Shown here: one piece after another, positions 9,775 through 21,700 of the stretch
Layout: each line of letters starts with the position of its first letter
How positions within the stretch are numbered: position 1 is the first letter of the stretch
Assembly: GCA_030248295.1 (NCBI GenBank)
Contig: JASANH010000882.1
Coordinates: forward strand, 310,001 to 374,000
DNA: 64,000 nucleotides
Source of the DNA: Mesodorylaimus sp. YZB2_4
Lineage: Eukaryota; Nematoda; Enoplea; Dorylaimida; Dorylaimidae
Direction of reading: 5' to 3'
Translations under genes and position numbers: made by a program
Notes under the pieces: model-generated
What the model was told of the DNA's origin: nothing
The model's input: the letters and a program-made list of their open reading frames with translations, nothing else
The model's database searches: none

Positions 9775-11622
9775 GTGAACATAAAACCGGTTTTCACAAG
9801 GAAAAGACGCACACGGCTAACCTGTTTCCACACGGACCAACTAAGGGATGTCTTTATTCCCTTAGCTTATTGCGAGAGGCCTTACATAGCGCTTGGTGAG
9901 GTCTGCAGCTGTGAGAACATTACTGCGCTTCTCAATTTTAAGCCTGTCATGTACCGAGTTTTTGTTTCAATGCTAGATCGAACTGGTTTGAAATGGCCTG
10001 GCTGGCCTAGAATAATAATAAATTCTGCTGGATTCACTGCTTTATTCATATTGACTATCCACGATCTGAGACCTCTGTTAATCGAGCACATGGACGATGA
10101 TCAGAATACGGCCGTGCAAATTGTTGTATCTCGCAATAACTCCAGATTCCCCTCGCCCTACATCTGTGTACCGTTTGGCCCGGAGTCGTTGATTAGTTTG
10201 GTGAAGAGGTTGAAAAAACCGGGTGACTGTGAGATATGCCGATCGATTAGTGATAGATCTTGGAATGTTTGGAAAAACATAGATAAAACTGTGACGAAAG
10301 AGAATTTAGCTCTCGCAATTTTGGAAAAACTGTCCACTTATTACAGCCAAAATAGGACATTGAAAGTGGAAGACTCCGATTGGCTGAAACCGATTATGGA
10401 AGTGGTTTATGACTATTTCGCTGTTATCAACGGATGGGGTCAAAACAGAAAAGAAAAAACATACGGTCTCGCACATGATGTCTTTAAGCGGATCAAGTTC
10501 GAGGACGCACATGTGGAATTAATGTTCCAAAGTTTAGTCCAATTTGTATGTCAGTATATTAAAATTGGGATCACGTCTGAAACAAGCACAACTGTGCAAG
10601 CAAAAGATGAATATTGCACAGACAATCTCTTTGAGGTAGACAAATTTGAAACATTGGCGAATTCGTTGTGTTTCAGTCCAAAATCATCCCTGCATGATGT
10701 TTACATCGGAATAAACAGTCAGGGCATTGTCAGTTGGGCCGGCGAAGGAGTGGACTTTGTCAGGCATAACACGAGTCAATGGAAGGCGCTCAGTTCAGGG
10801 GCTAGATCTGCTGGGGCAACGCGATATATTTATGACAATACTGTGGAACAACTGTTACATTTTTCAAGTTTTTCAAGTGAAAACGAGCAGCCCGACGGGG
10901 AATCAATAGTACTATTTTATAGTCTCGACTTCACAGTTTCAGAGAATCGGGTTAGCAAGAGAAAGAGCTGTTACAAAGACTACGATCGGTCCACATGCAC
11001 CAAAAGATGCAAACTTGGGCAAATAAGTAAGTTATGTTCCTGTATTCCATTTTTCTACAAAACTCTCATCGAAGAACAGCCTGCACTTCTGATGGCCTAC
11101 TGTAATTTGACCTCTTACACAAATTGTATTTGGTCTAACCCCGGAATCGAACAATATTGTTCAGACATGTGTCAGACGCCTTGCGAATATGCGTCTTACA
11201 AGTGGCAAGTTAAAGCCACCCGCATGCCAGTCCCAGGTTGGAATATATACATACAATCAACGAGCAAAGGCGCCCAATATATTCAGTTTATTTTAGCAGT
11301 TAAAAATACCCCAGAAATGATGGTATCTCAGATTGGGGGCGTGGCAGGCTTGTATTTAGGAATCAGTGGTTTATCTCTTTGTGGTATCGTTATTGCGTGC
11401 ATTGACTGGGTGCGGCAATTCAGAAATACAACTGCGAAACTCTCAAAAAAGCAACAGGAATCTATCGAACAGTTAGGTCTGCGTGGGCTCAATAAAATAG
11501 AAGTAGACAAGCAGTTTGTGACGGCGTTAATCAAAGAAGAAGCAGAGAAATTGCGAGAAAGTCAAACAGAAATGGAAGGAAGAATAATGAAAATACTGCA
11601 GATGGACTTGAAAAGAGAATAA
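9775..11622 (+). CDS. DEG/ENaC (degenerin / acid-sensing type) sodium channel subunit, intronless ORF
   Basis: The frame is open from 9775 to TAA 11620-11622 (615 codons). The first in-frame ATG is 9949 (557 residues), so the true start is either 9949 or an upstream exon. TM1 lies near residues 82-104 (SAGFTALFILTIHDLRPLL), followed by a large extracellular domain with a cysteine-rich region (CSCIPFFYK, CNLTSYTNC, YCSDMCQTPCEYASYKW; residues ~420-480). TM2 carries the family pore signature GGVAGLYLGISGLSLCGIVI (residues ~522-541) with the G-x-S selectivity triplet as GIS. Trimeric family members conduct sodium at the plasma membrane in mechanosensation, acid sensing or peptide gating. The end is a charged, coiled-coil-prone tail. 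AATAAA motifs overlap and follow the stop codon and can serve as the polyadenylation signal. Lack of introns is unusual next to the intron-rich genes nearby. Confidence 0.88.
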   Translation: MNIKPVFTRKRRTRLTCFHTDQLRDVFIPLAYCERPYIALGEVCSCENITALLNFKPVMYRVFVSMLDRTGLKWPGWPRIIINSAGFTALFILTIHDLRPLLIEHMDDDQNTAVQIVVSRNNSRFPSPYICVPFGPESLISLVKRLKKPGDCEICRSISDRSWNVWKNIDKTVTKENLALAILEKLSTYYSQNRTLKVEDSDWLKPIMEVVYDYFAVINGWGQNRKEKTYGLAHDVFKRIKFEDAHVELMFQSLVQFVCQYIKIGITSETSTTVQAKDEYCTDNLFEVDKFETLANSLCFSPKSSLHDVYIGINSQGIVSWAGEGVDFVRHNTSQWKALSSGARSAGATRYIYDNTVEQLLHFSSFSSENEQPDGESIVLFYSLDFTVSENRVSKRKSCYKDYDRSTCTKRCKLGQISKLCSCIPFFYKTLIEEQPALLMAYCNLTSYTNCIWSNPGIEQYCSDMCQTPCEYASYKWQVKATRMPVPGWNIYIQSTSKGAQYIQFILAVKNTPEMMVSQIGGVAGLYLGISGLSLCGIVIACIDWVRQFRNTTAKLSKKQQESIEQLGLRGLNKIEVDKQFVTALIKEEAEKLRESQTEMEGRIMKILQMDLKRE

Positions 11623-11639
11623 AATAAAATATTGAGCAA

Positions 11640-12246
11640 CATACTTTTAATGATATCTACGAAGCTGTTTGATTCTGCAAATGGATCTGGTGTTAGTGAT
11701 GGTTGACTGCGACAGCTACACAAAATATGCAGTACATGCTAAAACTGCGGTTCAAGCAAGATATTTTTCATGAATTGTTCATGTACTCGAAAGCGGCAGG
11801 TTTCTAATGGAGGAGAGAGAAGGTAGAAAAGACCAGGGCTAAAAAACGCGTGAAATCAAGAAAACAATAGAGTTTAAGCGTGCACGCCCACCAAAGATTC
11901 CTCCCACGGGCGGGACCAATTCTTTCCGCCCGTGGCAGAATGATTCCTCCCGCGGATTCGGCAGGCGGCCATTCTGCAACTGGGAGCCAACACTCCAGTG
12001 GTGGTGCCTCATCAGCGCTAGGTGTTCCCACTGTCCCGCTACAAGGTCTCATCAAACGCTCCCTTCAACCGACTCAGACGGGTGATACCCCGGTGGGTAC
12101 TGCACATCCCGCTCCATAAACGGCATCCCAAACGCCCGCAACGTGTGGGAGCTGAAAAAGAGGGGTCATGCCTCCTCGTAATGTCCGAGTCGAGAGCAAA
12201 CCTAAGATGCGCCTATCCAGCATCACCATTACAACCTGAGCTCACG
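11640..12246. other. Intergenic, nothing recognised
   Basis: This stretch follows the channel's polyadenylation signal. It contains GC-rich short inverted pieces (CCTCCCACGGGCGGGACC, CCGCCCGTGGCAGAATG), but I see no supported gene. Confidence 0.4.
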
Positions 12247-13165
12247 TAGTGCTCGGCCGAGGCTGAGGCCACGACATCGACCTCGGCCGAGGTTGACCGG
12301 CTCATGGTAAAATAGACCCAACGGAAAAATAGACCCACGCGCGAAATTCAAATTTTGCGTTTACGTACTATTCTGCCCAAACCACGTAATTCCACTTCCA
12401 AACGGTATTTAAGAATTAGAGTCGGAGCGAGACAAAATTTTAATGAAAAGGGGGAAGCTCCTAAACGTGAAAAGTGAATCTATGAGAGAAAAATGCTTGC
12501 GCGTGTGCCGTTTAATCACCAGACTTTGGCTCGTATGCTGGCACGAATAGCCCTAATACCAGACTGAGTCTAACCGTAATCATAAGCCTAAGCCTAAGCC
12601 CTAAGCCTGAGCCTAATGCAAATACCAGCATAATTTAACCTAAGTTGGGGAGGGACGAACGAGGCGCTGCTAGTCCATAGTCCTAGAAGACAATTTTGCG
12701 CTTTTGCAATTTTTTCCACGATCTCTTAAACCCAGTCCATCCTAACCTAAGCCTAAGGCTAAGCCTAAATCCAGTCCATCCTAGCCCAAGCCTAGGCCAC
12801 AGACTAAGCCTAAATCCAGCCTATCCTGCATAAGCCTGAGGCTATTGGGGGACAAAGTGCAAAAAAGCCAATAAGTTCTCGCTATTCTCGCATTTTTTCA
12901 TGTAAAGCAAGGCGTTATGAACAAGTTTTCGATTTCCTTTCAGACTTTAAAAAACTTCGCTACGACTCCAATTAGGCATCAAATAAGAATGATGTTGTCC
13001 GAGGTGTGTATTGACATGAATTATGTATACATGCTTCCCGCGGATAGCAGACATTGCCTAGACTGCGAATCAACTGTGCATGGGTCTATTTTTACGTTGG
13101 GTCTATTTTACCGCCTCCCGGTTGACCACCCTCGACCTCGAGGAAAAACGACCGAGGGCCGAGGT
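12247..13165. mobile_element. Non-autonomous inverted-repeat element (~0.9 kb) carrying telomere-like hexamers
   Basis: The left arm at 12306-12337 (GGTAAAATAGACCCAACG then AAAAATAGACCCA) is matched by the inverted right arm at 13081-13112. Outside both arms lie related GGCCGAGG/CCTCGGCC-rich segments (12250-12300 and 13118-13165). No transposase ORF lies between them. The interior contains degenerate GCCTAA hexamers. Confidence 0.65.
12581..12845. repeat. Degenerate interstitial telomere-type repeat (GCCTAA)n
   Basis: Clusters such as AAGCCTAAGCCTAAGCCC (12582 onward), CTAAGCCTGAGCCTAA, CCTAAGCCTAAGGCTAAGCC (near 12750) and AGACTAAGCCTAAATCC repeat the nematode telomere hexamer TTAGGC (reverse complement GCCTAA), broken by spacers containing CCAGTCCATCCTA. 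The array is short and degenerate, so this is an internal relic and not a chromosome end. Confidence 0.65.
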
Positions 13166-13177
13166 TCACGGTCCCGT

Positions 13178-13889
13178 GACGATTCTCCCACTTGGTCGTT
13201 TCCCCCACCATAATTTTCTCCTGATATGCAGGGAGGTACGACTTGGGTCGCAAAAGGCAGCAGGTGTGTGATAGGATGATAGGCTTGGCTTGTAGGGTGA
13301 GGGGCAGTGCAAAGTACAAGTTTGGTGCTGCAGCTCAACGCGAAAGGTATTCACGCTACAAACTTTTTGAACTCCCAACTTATTGCAGACACCCAACTTA
13401 CAGCAGGTTGCCAATACGAACGTATGTAAGACCAGACCAGGTTTTCTGTGCCAATGAATGCATGTTTCAAATCCAGATGTACGGATAGAACTACCTTGCT
13501 GTGAATCGGGAAAAAACAGAAGACCGAAATTTAGGCAGTGGAACTTGGGTGAATTCACCAGTATGACAGCTGCAGATTTTGGCAAAGTAGTTTTCTCATT
13601 CACGATACATTATTCCCGTCTTCTTTGTCCTTGAACCAGCCGAGCGTGGTTCAAGGAGCAAACGTGAAGCAAGCATTTTAGGCCCTATCACAACATGGCT
13701 TTCGGAGCATGGCAGTCGAACGATGATTCAACAAAGTCGTGGAGTATCTGAGGCATATTTCATGTCTTCTAGGACAAGCGATGAAGATTTGTGGATGAGT
13801 ACTTACTCCCATAGGAAGGCTCAAAATTTGAACAGCCGCAGTTTCTCAAAACTGATGGTGGGGGAAACGACACGGTGGGGGAATCGTCT
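13178..13889. mobile_element. Second inverted-repeat element (~0.7 kb)
   Basis: The arm at 13178-13212 (GACGATTCTCCCAC...GTCGTTTCCCCCACCAT) is inverted at 13854-13889. The core GTGGGGGAAACGA is reiterated in direct and inverted orientation out to 14010, suggesting subterminal repeats. The left arm begins 13 bp after the previous element's arm. No coding capacity is recognised inside. Confidence 0.6.
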
Positions 13890-14010
13890 CAGTGAGGAAA
13901 AGTCGCATGTCTCAGTGAGTCGTTTCCCCCACCAGGCACGATGGGGAAACGACGCAGTGGGGGAATCGTCTCAGTGGGGGAAACGAACAAGTGGGGGGAA
14001 ACGTCTCACA

Positions 14011-15716
14011 ATCAGGTTCACAAGCAAGAAGCAACCAATAAGCTGTTTTCCAGTTTGGAGACAAGACACAACTGCGCCTGATCCACACGCAAAAAATTGA
14101 GCAATTTTTCTGCTGGCTTACAAGGGAACATCGCCAACCCTTTGAGTCGAACTTCACAAAACCAAAAATTTTAACGCACGTAGGTGCAAAAGAAAGCTCA
14201 GTGCGAAATATTAGACGCGTCTGACCAACTGGTCAGCAGTGTTCAGCGTCTAAAGTCCCGCGAACTTTTGAATTTTGTGTGGTACTGAAGCTGAGAGATG
14301 AGAAAACCACGCAGGGCTCTTTCCAAACTCGGTTTTGGGGTTTAAGTCGAATTTTAGCTTTCAACAGTCGGATTTTAAAAACGGTGTTTATAAAGAGAGT
14401 GCGTGTATTGAAGAGTGACTGACAATAACAACGGACGTTAGAGGGAACGGTTTACGAAAGTTCGCATATTTTCCTGATATTCCTGCGTGTCAGAACCAAA
14501 ACGAGGTCGCTGCATGAGCTGAAATAAACATACAGACAATATATACAGAGACATGAGCAAGCGAATCTAAAATCCTATATACATGGGAATCATGTAAGAA
14601 GTAAGAGCATAAGAGTCACAAGACTACAAACACATCACGAGCACATATCTGTGCAAATTCTTTATTTTGCATTTGTAATATGGAAAGAATCGCTGAATAT
14701 GATCGGTATCGATCGGATTGATCAAACTGATCAAATAGAGAACATGAGGTGGTTTTTTAGTTCGGTAACTTTGGCAAACTGCTAGACTCATCACTAAAAA
14801 TGCTAGCAAACAGAAACTTGGTCTTCACACTACGTAAGGTCATTATACCTGTATATATACTTATGTACATACTTCGTCTCTTTCGAACTTTGACTCACCG
14901 GTTCTCATATTGAGTGGTGCAATTGTCACAAACACAGTATTTTTAGTAACGGCTAATGGCCCCTGCTGTCTATCATTGTGAAACGAGCCATTTTGGCGGA
15001 GAGGGGGCTTTGGTAAGATCTTCAGAATATGATCCCAATCGAACGCTTAATCATTTAATAGCAATCATTTTTGAAGACTGGTCTCAACAGATCGCAGAAC
15101 TTATTCTTCCCAGTTTCAGGGGTATCTAGTGGTCAGCTAGCTCGAGATCAGTCCAACCGAATCTACACTTGTTGACCAGTGAACGGATGGATCACAAGGC
15201 AGACAAGAACTGCAAAATAAGACGTTTCCGGCGTTGACCGGCGTTTCGCAAAACCGTTACCACGTTGTTGGAAACAAGGAATAGAAAATCTACTCATTTC
15301 CTTGCGCGCGACAAGTCAAAAACACCCCACGGCCCACATTCTAACGTTTCCTACAGCCCTTTGTGGTTTTTTAAAAGAACTTTGAGTAAGAAGTCGGGAA
15401 ATCATGGTGAGTAAGGGGAGAAAAATCGACGAAAACCGTCACGCATGGAGCAAAGCAGTGTATGTTCAAACCAGCCGCTCTCGCATCACCTACTCCACCC
15501 TCCCGTTTGAATTTTGTGTGCGCGCTTGTTGACGCCGCGCCACGCCACGCCATGGCAGCGCGCGTCTCTTCGCTCCAGCACGCTGCACACGCAGCACGCA
15601 AAAACTCATCGCGCTACTTTTTCCATCTGCGGTATCTTCCTGCCTTCCTGTTCATCAGGACTCTGGGTTTCTATTTTTATTATCAGCATATAAATAAGTT
15701 TTTCTAACTAAACATC
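14011..15716. other. Upstream region of the RACGAP1 gene
   Basis: No gene is recognised. The last 200 bases before the ATG at 15717 are GC-rich and CpG-containing (for example GACGCCGCGCCACGCCACGCC near 15530), consistent with a housekeeping-type promoter. I see no clear TATA box or trans-splice acceptor immediately before the ATG. Confidence 0.4.
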
Positions 15717-18700
15717 ATGGCCCAGTTACTGAAGATGTATGATGACCTAAAACACTATTATAATGAGCTGGCACGTAGCAACGAACAAGGTAAGGCCAGT
15801 CCAAAATTCAATGCCTGCATTATCAATGTTTCCATAATTTTTTACTGCAGAAGTTTTTGCACTTTTGGATGCTTGCGATCATCTTCGTCAAAAGTGGCAG
15901 ATTTCTGCACAAGAAGTGGATGGACTGAAAAGACTCTTGGCTTCCTATGAAAATGACATAACCAAAGTGCGTGTCGAGAATAAGGAATTCAAAGGGCAAC
16001 TCGTGGAGGCCAGGTGAGAAAAATATTTGATCTGGCAAATGTGAGGTATAAATATTAATTTAAATTTAGATCACAGATCGCTGGTTTGATTGCCGCTAGA
16101 GAAGACTTGGAAAAAGAAAAAATAATTTTGGTAAGTTCTGCTTTATCTAACAAAATATTCGCACATGCTGTAGTCTTTCTAATACTGTGTCTTTTTGTCA
16201 AATTTCATCAGAAGAAATTCTTTAAAAATACCAAAAATATAGTTTTTCTTTTCACTCTTTTTATTGTTCATTCGTCATTCATCGTTTATTCGATGCAGGG
16301 TGCGCACTCTTAAGTCAATGAAACACGAAAGGCTGTATTCTGGCTTCTGCAGCGATAAATGTCAATAAGCTGGATAGTGGCACAAAAGTTTATCTTTCAA
16401 CCTCGTTCAACAGTAGTCTAATAGAAACGTGAACAAATGTTCATAAACATATTGCTGCAACCTATATAACTGAATCTATCTTGAATGCTCTCCCACGGGT
16501 TTTACCCCAACGTGTACTGCAGAAAATGTGCTCTTGTTATTAGATGCTGTGATCTCTGTGTGGGCAATGCACCGCCATGGAGAGAGGGAATTCATGACGC
16601 ACGCAGAGTTCAATTACGGAATAAGTTCTCGCATAACAACATGGTTTATGCACAGAGCATCCCCATGCTCATCCTTTTGATCTGCACTCGCTAGCAACCA
16701 TCACGTGTGTCTTTTCCTGACAGAATCCCAAGCCCCTACGATAGGATAAGCCTGAGGATAACTTTACTTTGTGCCATGAGTAATCTCACTTTGAACGAAA
16801 TGTCCTTACGTACTTTGGCTATTCAGTCCCCCAACCACTTATCATCCCCTCTATCCCCTCTTGCCATCCTGTCAAATATTCTTATCATTTTTACAATTAT
16901 TTTATCAAAACCTTTACACTCGAAAAGTCAATTCATCATTCTAAGCCATTGTATTTCTGAAATCACATTCAGCTTGGCAATGTTCGGTACTGGTTTACAG
17001 CGATACTTGGCCTATTGGCGTGCCATACCAGAAAGTTCATCACAGCTAATTTGTATAACCAAACAAATGCCTCTGCTTCTGACAGCCATAGGTGTCAAAA
17101 AATTTTTATTAGCGTTGGCAATAGATCGGTTACTTTGCATTGGAGCGCCGTTATATTACCGAAGCAAACTCTCAGTTTGGTACGTTCTTGCCGTAAATTT
17201 TGTCTGCTGGGGCTGGAGCATTTTGCAAACTGCTGTTGCCTATGGGAAATATGACCCGCGCACAGAATTCCCTGTGTGCACTTATCCTACCACTTTCGAC
17301 CGAACTTATGTCTTGTTCACAACTATTGAGTCGCATCTACTCTCATGTCTGACTATCGCATTATATGTCGCTGCTGCAGGCAGTCTAGTGTATCGCTTTA
17401 AAAGGTCCAATTTATTGAATATCGCTCAAAAAAGAGAATGGAGGCGTCAAATGGAATTAGATGTCTTCGTTTCTATATCGATAATTGGTCTACTATATTT
17501 TCTAACCGATGGCTCTGTTCTCGCCATAACTACATATGTTAAGGCAAAATTTTCTGTCGAATATGTTTTAAAATTAGGACCTGCAGTAACAGTTTTTCTG
17601 ATTGGTAGATCGTGTTCTCATTTACTAGTTTACACGAGATTGAACTATTTGTTCAGAGAAGCTTTTTTAAAAATTTTTTGGAGGGTAAACAATAGCGTGA
17701 CACCACTGCAGATGTAAAAAATGATGCTGTTTCTTTTTTTATTATTGTTGAAAGAAATTACGCCCGAACTTGCAGCGTGTTAAGTTAGTTTCATCAGTTT
17801 ATTGTAGTACACATGTTGGTGGTGATAGGCTGACCAAACCAGCGGGATGATATGCTTTTTTGTTTCTAGAATAAGCTGCAGATATGGCATATCCTGCCAC
17901 TAGCTAGAAAAAATCTAGACTCCAGAGCTTAACGTGAGGCTGCTGGGAGACCCAAGGGGTTGGAAGAAATGAAGTCTGTTGGACGAAAAGGCTTGAGATT
18001 GATGGTGCTTGCGGCGTCAAATGATGGATTGCCTGCTGCTGCATTCGCCGATAACTGTTGGGGACAAGAAGGTTTCAAGCTTTTCAAGTCCTGTAACTGC
18101 TGTATCGAGGTAGGGAGAGGTACTGTACTGGAGCCAAAGTCTCTGAGACAAAAAATTCCAATCTGTAAATTTTATGCAAACTGCAAAGGCGGCTGAAACT
18201 CTCCCAGCCGCTCGTGTCCAGGTTTCATCAAGTTACAACAAGCAATGTAGGCCGCGCATAACTCGCCTTTCACCAAAATAGTCGACACAATTGCCGGATC
18301 CTATTTAGTGCTTCAGGGCCTGCTACAGGGACTTGTAGCTCGATTACCAGTGTTCTGTTTCACGAGCTCCCTTGCTTGGTCAGTAAAAGCGGGAACTTAA
18401 AACACTTGAGTTTGAACACTGCTCAGTTTCATCGGTTGCAACATCGCTGACTGGGTATCCAAGGCAGTGTAGACCCGCCCAAAAAATTTTGTAAACCACT
18501 TGTAGCGAGAGGAGCGTTGTGGAAGCGTAGTTGAAGAGAGCGACGAGAGGACCGACTGCTCAGGTCGGCTAGAGGAGAGAGACTGAATATATCACAGCTT
18601 CGTTACACTGTCTCTTACGGACAAAGATAAGCAGGCGACCACTCTGGTCGGAGACAGAACGAAGAAAACGCCACTGGAGAGCGAACTAGGCATAAAAGAG

Positions 18701-21700
18701 GAAAAGAGTCAAATCGTAGTCACGGATCGACGATGCTTCTCCTGGGCTGTAATGAGAGCGTTGAATCCATCGCGCTCCGTCGCGACACTCCGGCGGGCGA
18801 GACACGCCCAGGGAAGGGAAAAGTTGGGACCAGAGTTCATGGATTCCTGAAGGGATTTGCTCACGAGGGGGTTCTATCAGAAAGGTATTGTATATTATAG
18901 TGGGATTAGTCTACCAAAAAGAGAAAAGGGAGCTTTTAGAGACTACAGAGAGTTATTCATGCGAAAACCGAACTTTCAGATCACGCTTTAGATACGTATT
19001 TAGATAAACTCGACGAACGACCTTTAGATAAGACATAGATAGATCTCAGACGTATTTGCATGCTCTATACATCTGACTGTTGTGCATGCGAGGCTGCGCA
19101 TTCAAGAGGATACAGATTCTAGATAGGGCGACGAATCGTTCGTCCAGACGAGATTCGGATGGTGGCACTGCAAGCTTCTCCATCTGTTCCGCATTTCAAA
19201 GCGACGATTTTGCCAATTGGCCATTGCATTCGGGGAGGGCGATTTTGGGACAATATCTCCAAGATGCGGAGTACAGCAGGACTTGATCCGAGATTTGCGA
19301 TGCGGCCAGCGGAGTTTCTTCATCAGGGACGACGGGATAATGTTCGATGCACAAATCGTGGGATAGGACACGATGCAGTTCAAGTTCTTTAGACCCCCCC
19401 TGTCCCGCCCGGCAAGGGTGTGCAGGTGTGCACCTTCACTGTGATTGACCCCCCCCCCCCCCTACTATGTTTGACAGAAGAAAATTTTTTTACACGGCGA
19501 AGACCCTCCTGTCCCGCCCGGCGAGGTTGTGCAGGTACCCTTGCTATTTTCGACCCCCACCCCCAGAAAAAAAATTTAATTTTTTTATAGTAAAAAAGAC
19601 TCAATTTTTTGCCTCGGAAGGCCCAAACTAACTTTAAATTTTCGCGGAAAATTTAAATTTAAAGAAATCAAGCAACCAAAATGGGCCGCCATGTCGTCTA
19701 CCCCCGACCCACCCCCCTGGAAGAAGATCAGCCCCCTCCCCGCAGACGAAGTCAGCGATGTTGTCGGTTGGGTCACTTTTTAGCGATGGATTTCTTTCTT
19801 TTGTTAGCGTTATTTCTAGCAATAGGTCAAGATTTTTTGCTTTCATCTCTTTTTTTACATACAGCTTTTTGAAACTTCTCTTTCTGATTGTCAATCATTA
19901 CACAAACTGAAATTGATCAATGAATACGTAGTCCCGATGAAGACCTGAGCATGCCCAGGGTGGGAAGAGAGCTGGCATTTCCTCCCACTTAGCCCAAGAA
20001 TTGCTCAAAGAGCTACTACAGGCTATGCTGAATCAGGCAGTATTTTACTGAGTAGCGGTTTTTGCCTATTAGGTATGCAGAACCGCGACCGACACCTAAA
20101 CGTCGGGATCGGGAGGGGTCGAATCCTGACTTATCGTTACTGCTTTCAAGCACCAGCGGGGGACAAGTGTGTGAAAGGCAATGATGATCAGCAACGCCGA
20201 TGACTCATAGGTGCACCTGGAAACAGGCTGTTGCAGCCAAGCCTGGCAGGCGTAGGAGAGAATGTGGCGGGTGGGACAAACACTCCGACTTGAACAGGCA
20301 AGTCTTGCGACTACGGCTGAAACATCAACCCGAGAGGTTGGCTTCTCTCTAGCCAGGGGAAAGTATTCTGTCTGACTCGCCAAGGTCTGCCAGGCACGAC
20401 GGTTGCACTGCCTTGCATATTGACCCCGCAACGCTCCCTTTGCACTAATCGTATGATAGAGGCAAAGAGGCTAAGAAACTGTAAAATTTGTTTCATTTTT
20501 CTTCATGCCTTACCATATCACAAAGCTGGGTATGCACACCCGTTGGTAGAGGGTGGATGACAGACGCGAAGTGAACTGGGGGTTGAACACACTTGCAAAT
20601 AAATATCTATCCTGCAAAGGCGGACTCCTAACCTACTAGGCCACGAACAGAGCGGCTCGGCATCCGTCTCTCCGTATTGCTTGGGTGCGAGTGGCTGGAT
20701 CGTCCCAGGTTCGATCCCCAGTGACGAAGGTCTGTTCGGTTTGCGAACCATAAACCGTCGCTGACCTTGCACGCCAGGCCGTGGGTGACTCACCCAGCAC
20801 CCTGGATGCTCTGAGTGGAGGGATGGAAGCCAAACGAGTAGACAGGATTCACAGCCCACCCGCCATTGTCCAAGGAATTCGATGCCCAGTCCATCCAGGA
20901 TGCCCTCGCGTGTAGGTGCTCCTAGTGGAGACGCACAGAGGGATGCTCTTGTGTGTGCTGGTCCCCGAACAGCCTTGCCAATAAGGTTTTGACTGCTGGC
21001 TGGCTGAAGGCAAAACGTGCAGAGACACGTAAAATTTAAAAAAATAAATAGGGCGGCTAATTATTGTTAGCTGACGTAAGTAGCAAGAAAATCAGTTACC
21101 TCAGGTATATAAATTATTTTGGATACCACAATCCAATAAAACTAAATCAGCACCATTCCGCAACCACACTATTTATTGATCCTTTCTAGGAAAGACAAGT
21201 GGATATGGTTCGTGATCTGCTCCGAGACGATGTCAATTGTTTGCCAGAATATAGCCGTAAAAAATTGCAATTTTTGACCATAGAACGTCCATCAGCGTAT
21301 GATTTCTTAATTTTTTTAAAACTTTCGAAAAATTCTATCTTAGCTTACTTTTTTTATTTTCAGAACAGTTCTGCCCCGAAATGAGTCGTTTTCAGTCGTT
21401 ACTGAAGGTGAACGCATCGATTATGACAAGACTGGTGATAGCATTGATGTCGAGAAACACTCTGACGCGCGCGGCAATGAAAAGGAGTAAGAAAAGTCCT
21501 CATATGTTGGAAAAATCACTGAATCTCAAGAACCTGACTTGGATAGGCACGTGGATGCTTTCCGTCCAAAACGCAGTCGAAGTGCAACCAGATTGCAGCC
21601 GACTGCGCCGAGCATCGAAGAATTGGAGGAAGAGACGCCAAAACCACGAAAACGGTCAAAAGAAGAAATAGAAGTGAAGATAAATGTACTCTGTCGACGA

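Noticed and set aside
15506-15511. TTTGAA (CHR-like cell-cycle element) upstream of cyk-4
   Set aside because: A hexamer this short is expected by chance and the transcription start is unknown.
18490-19060. Possible LTR or rRNA-like stretch in cyk-4 intron 3
   Set aside because: No second LTR, no TG...CA ends with target duplication, and no recognisable rRNA core motifs.
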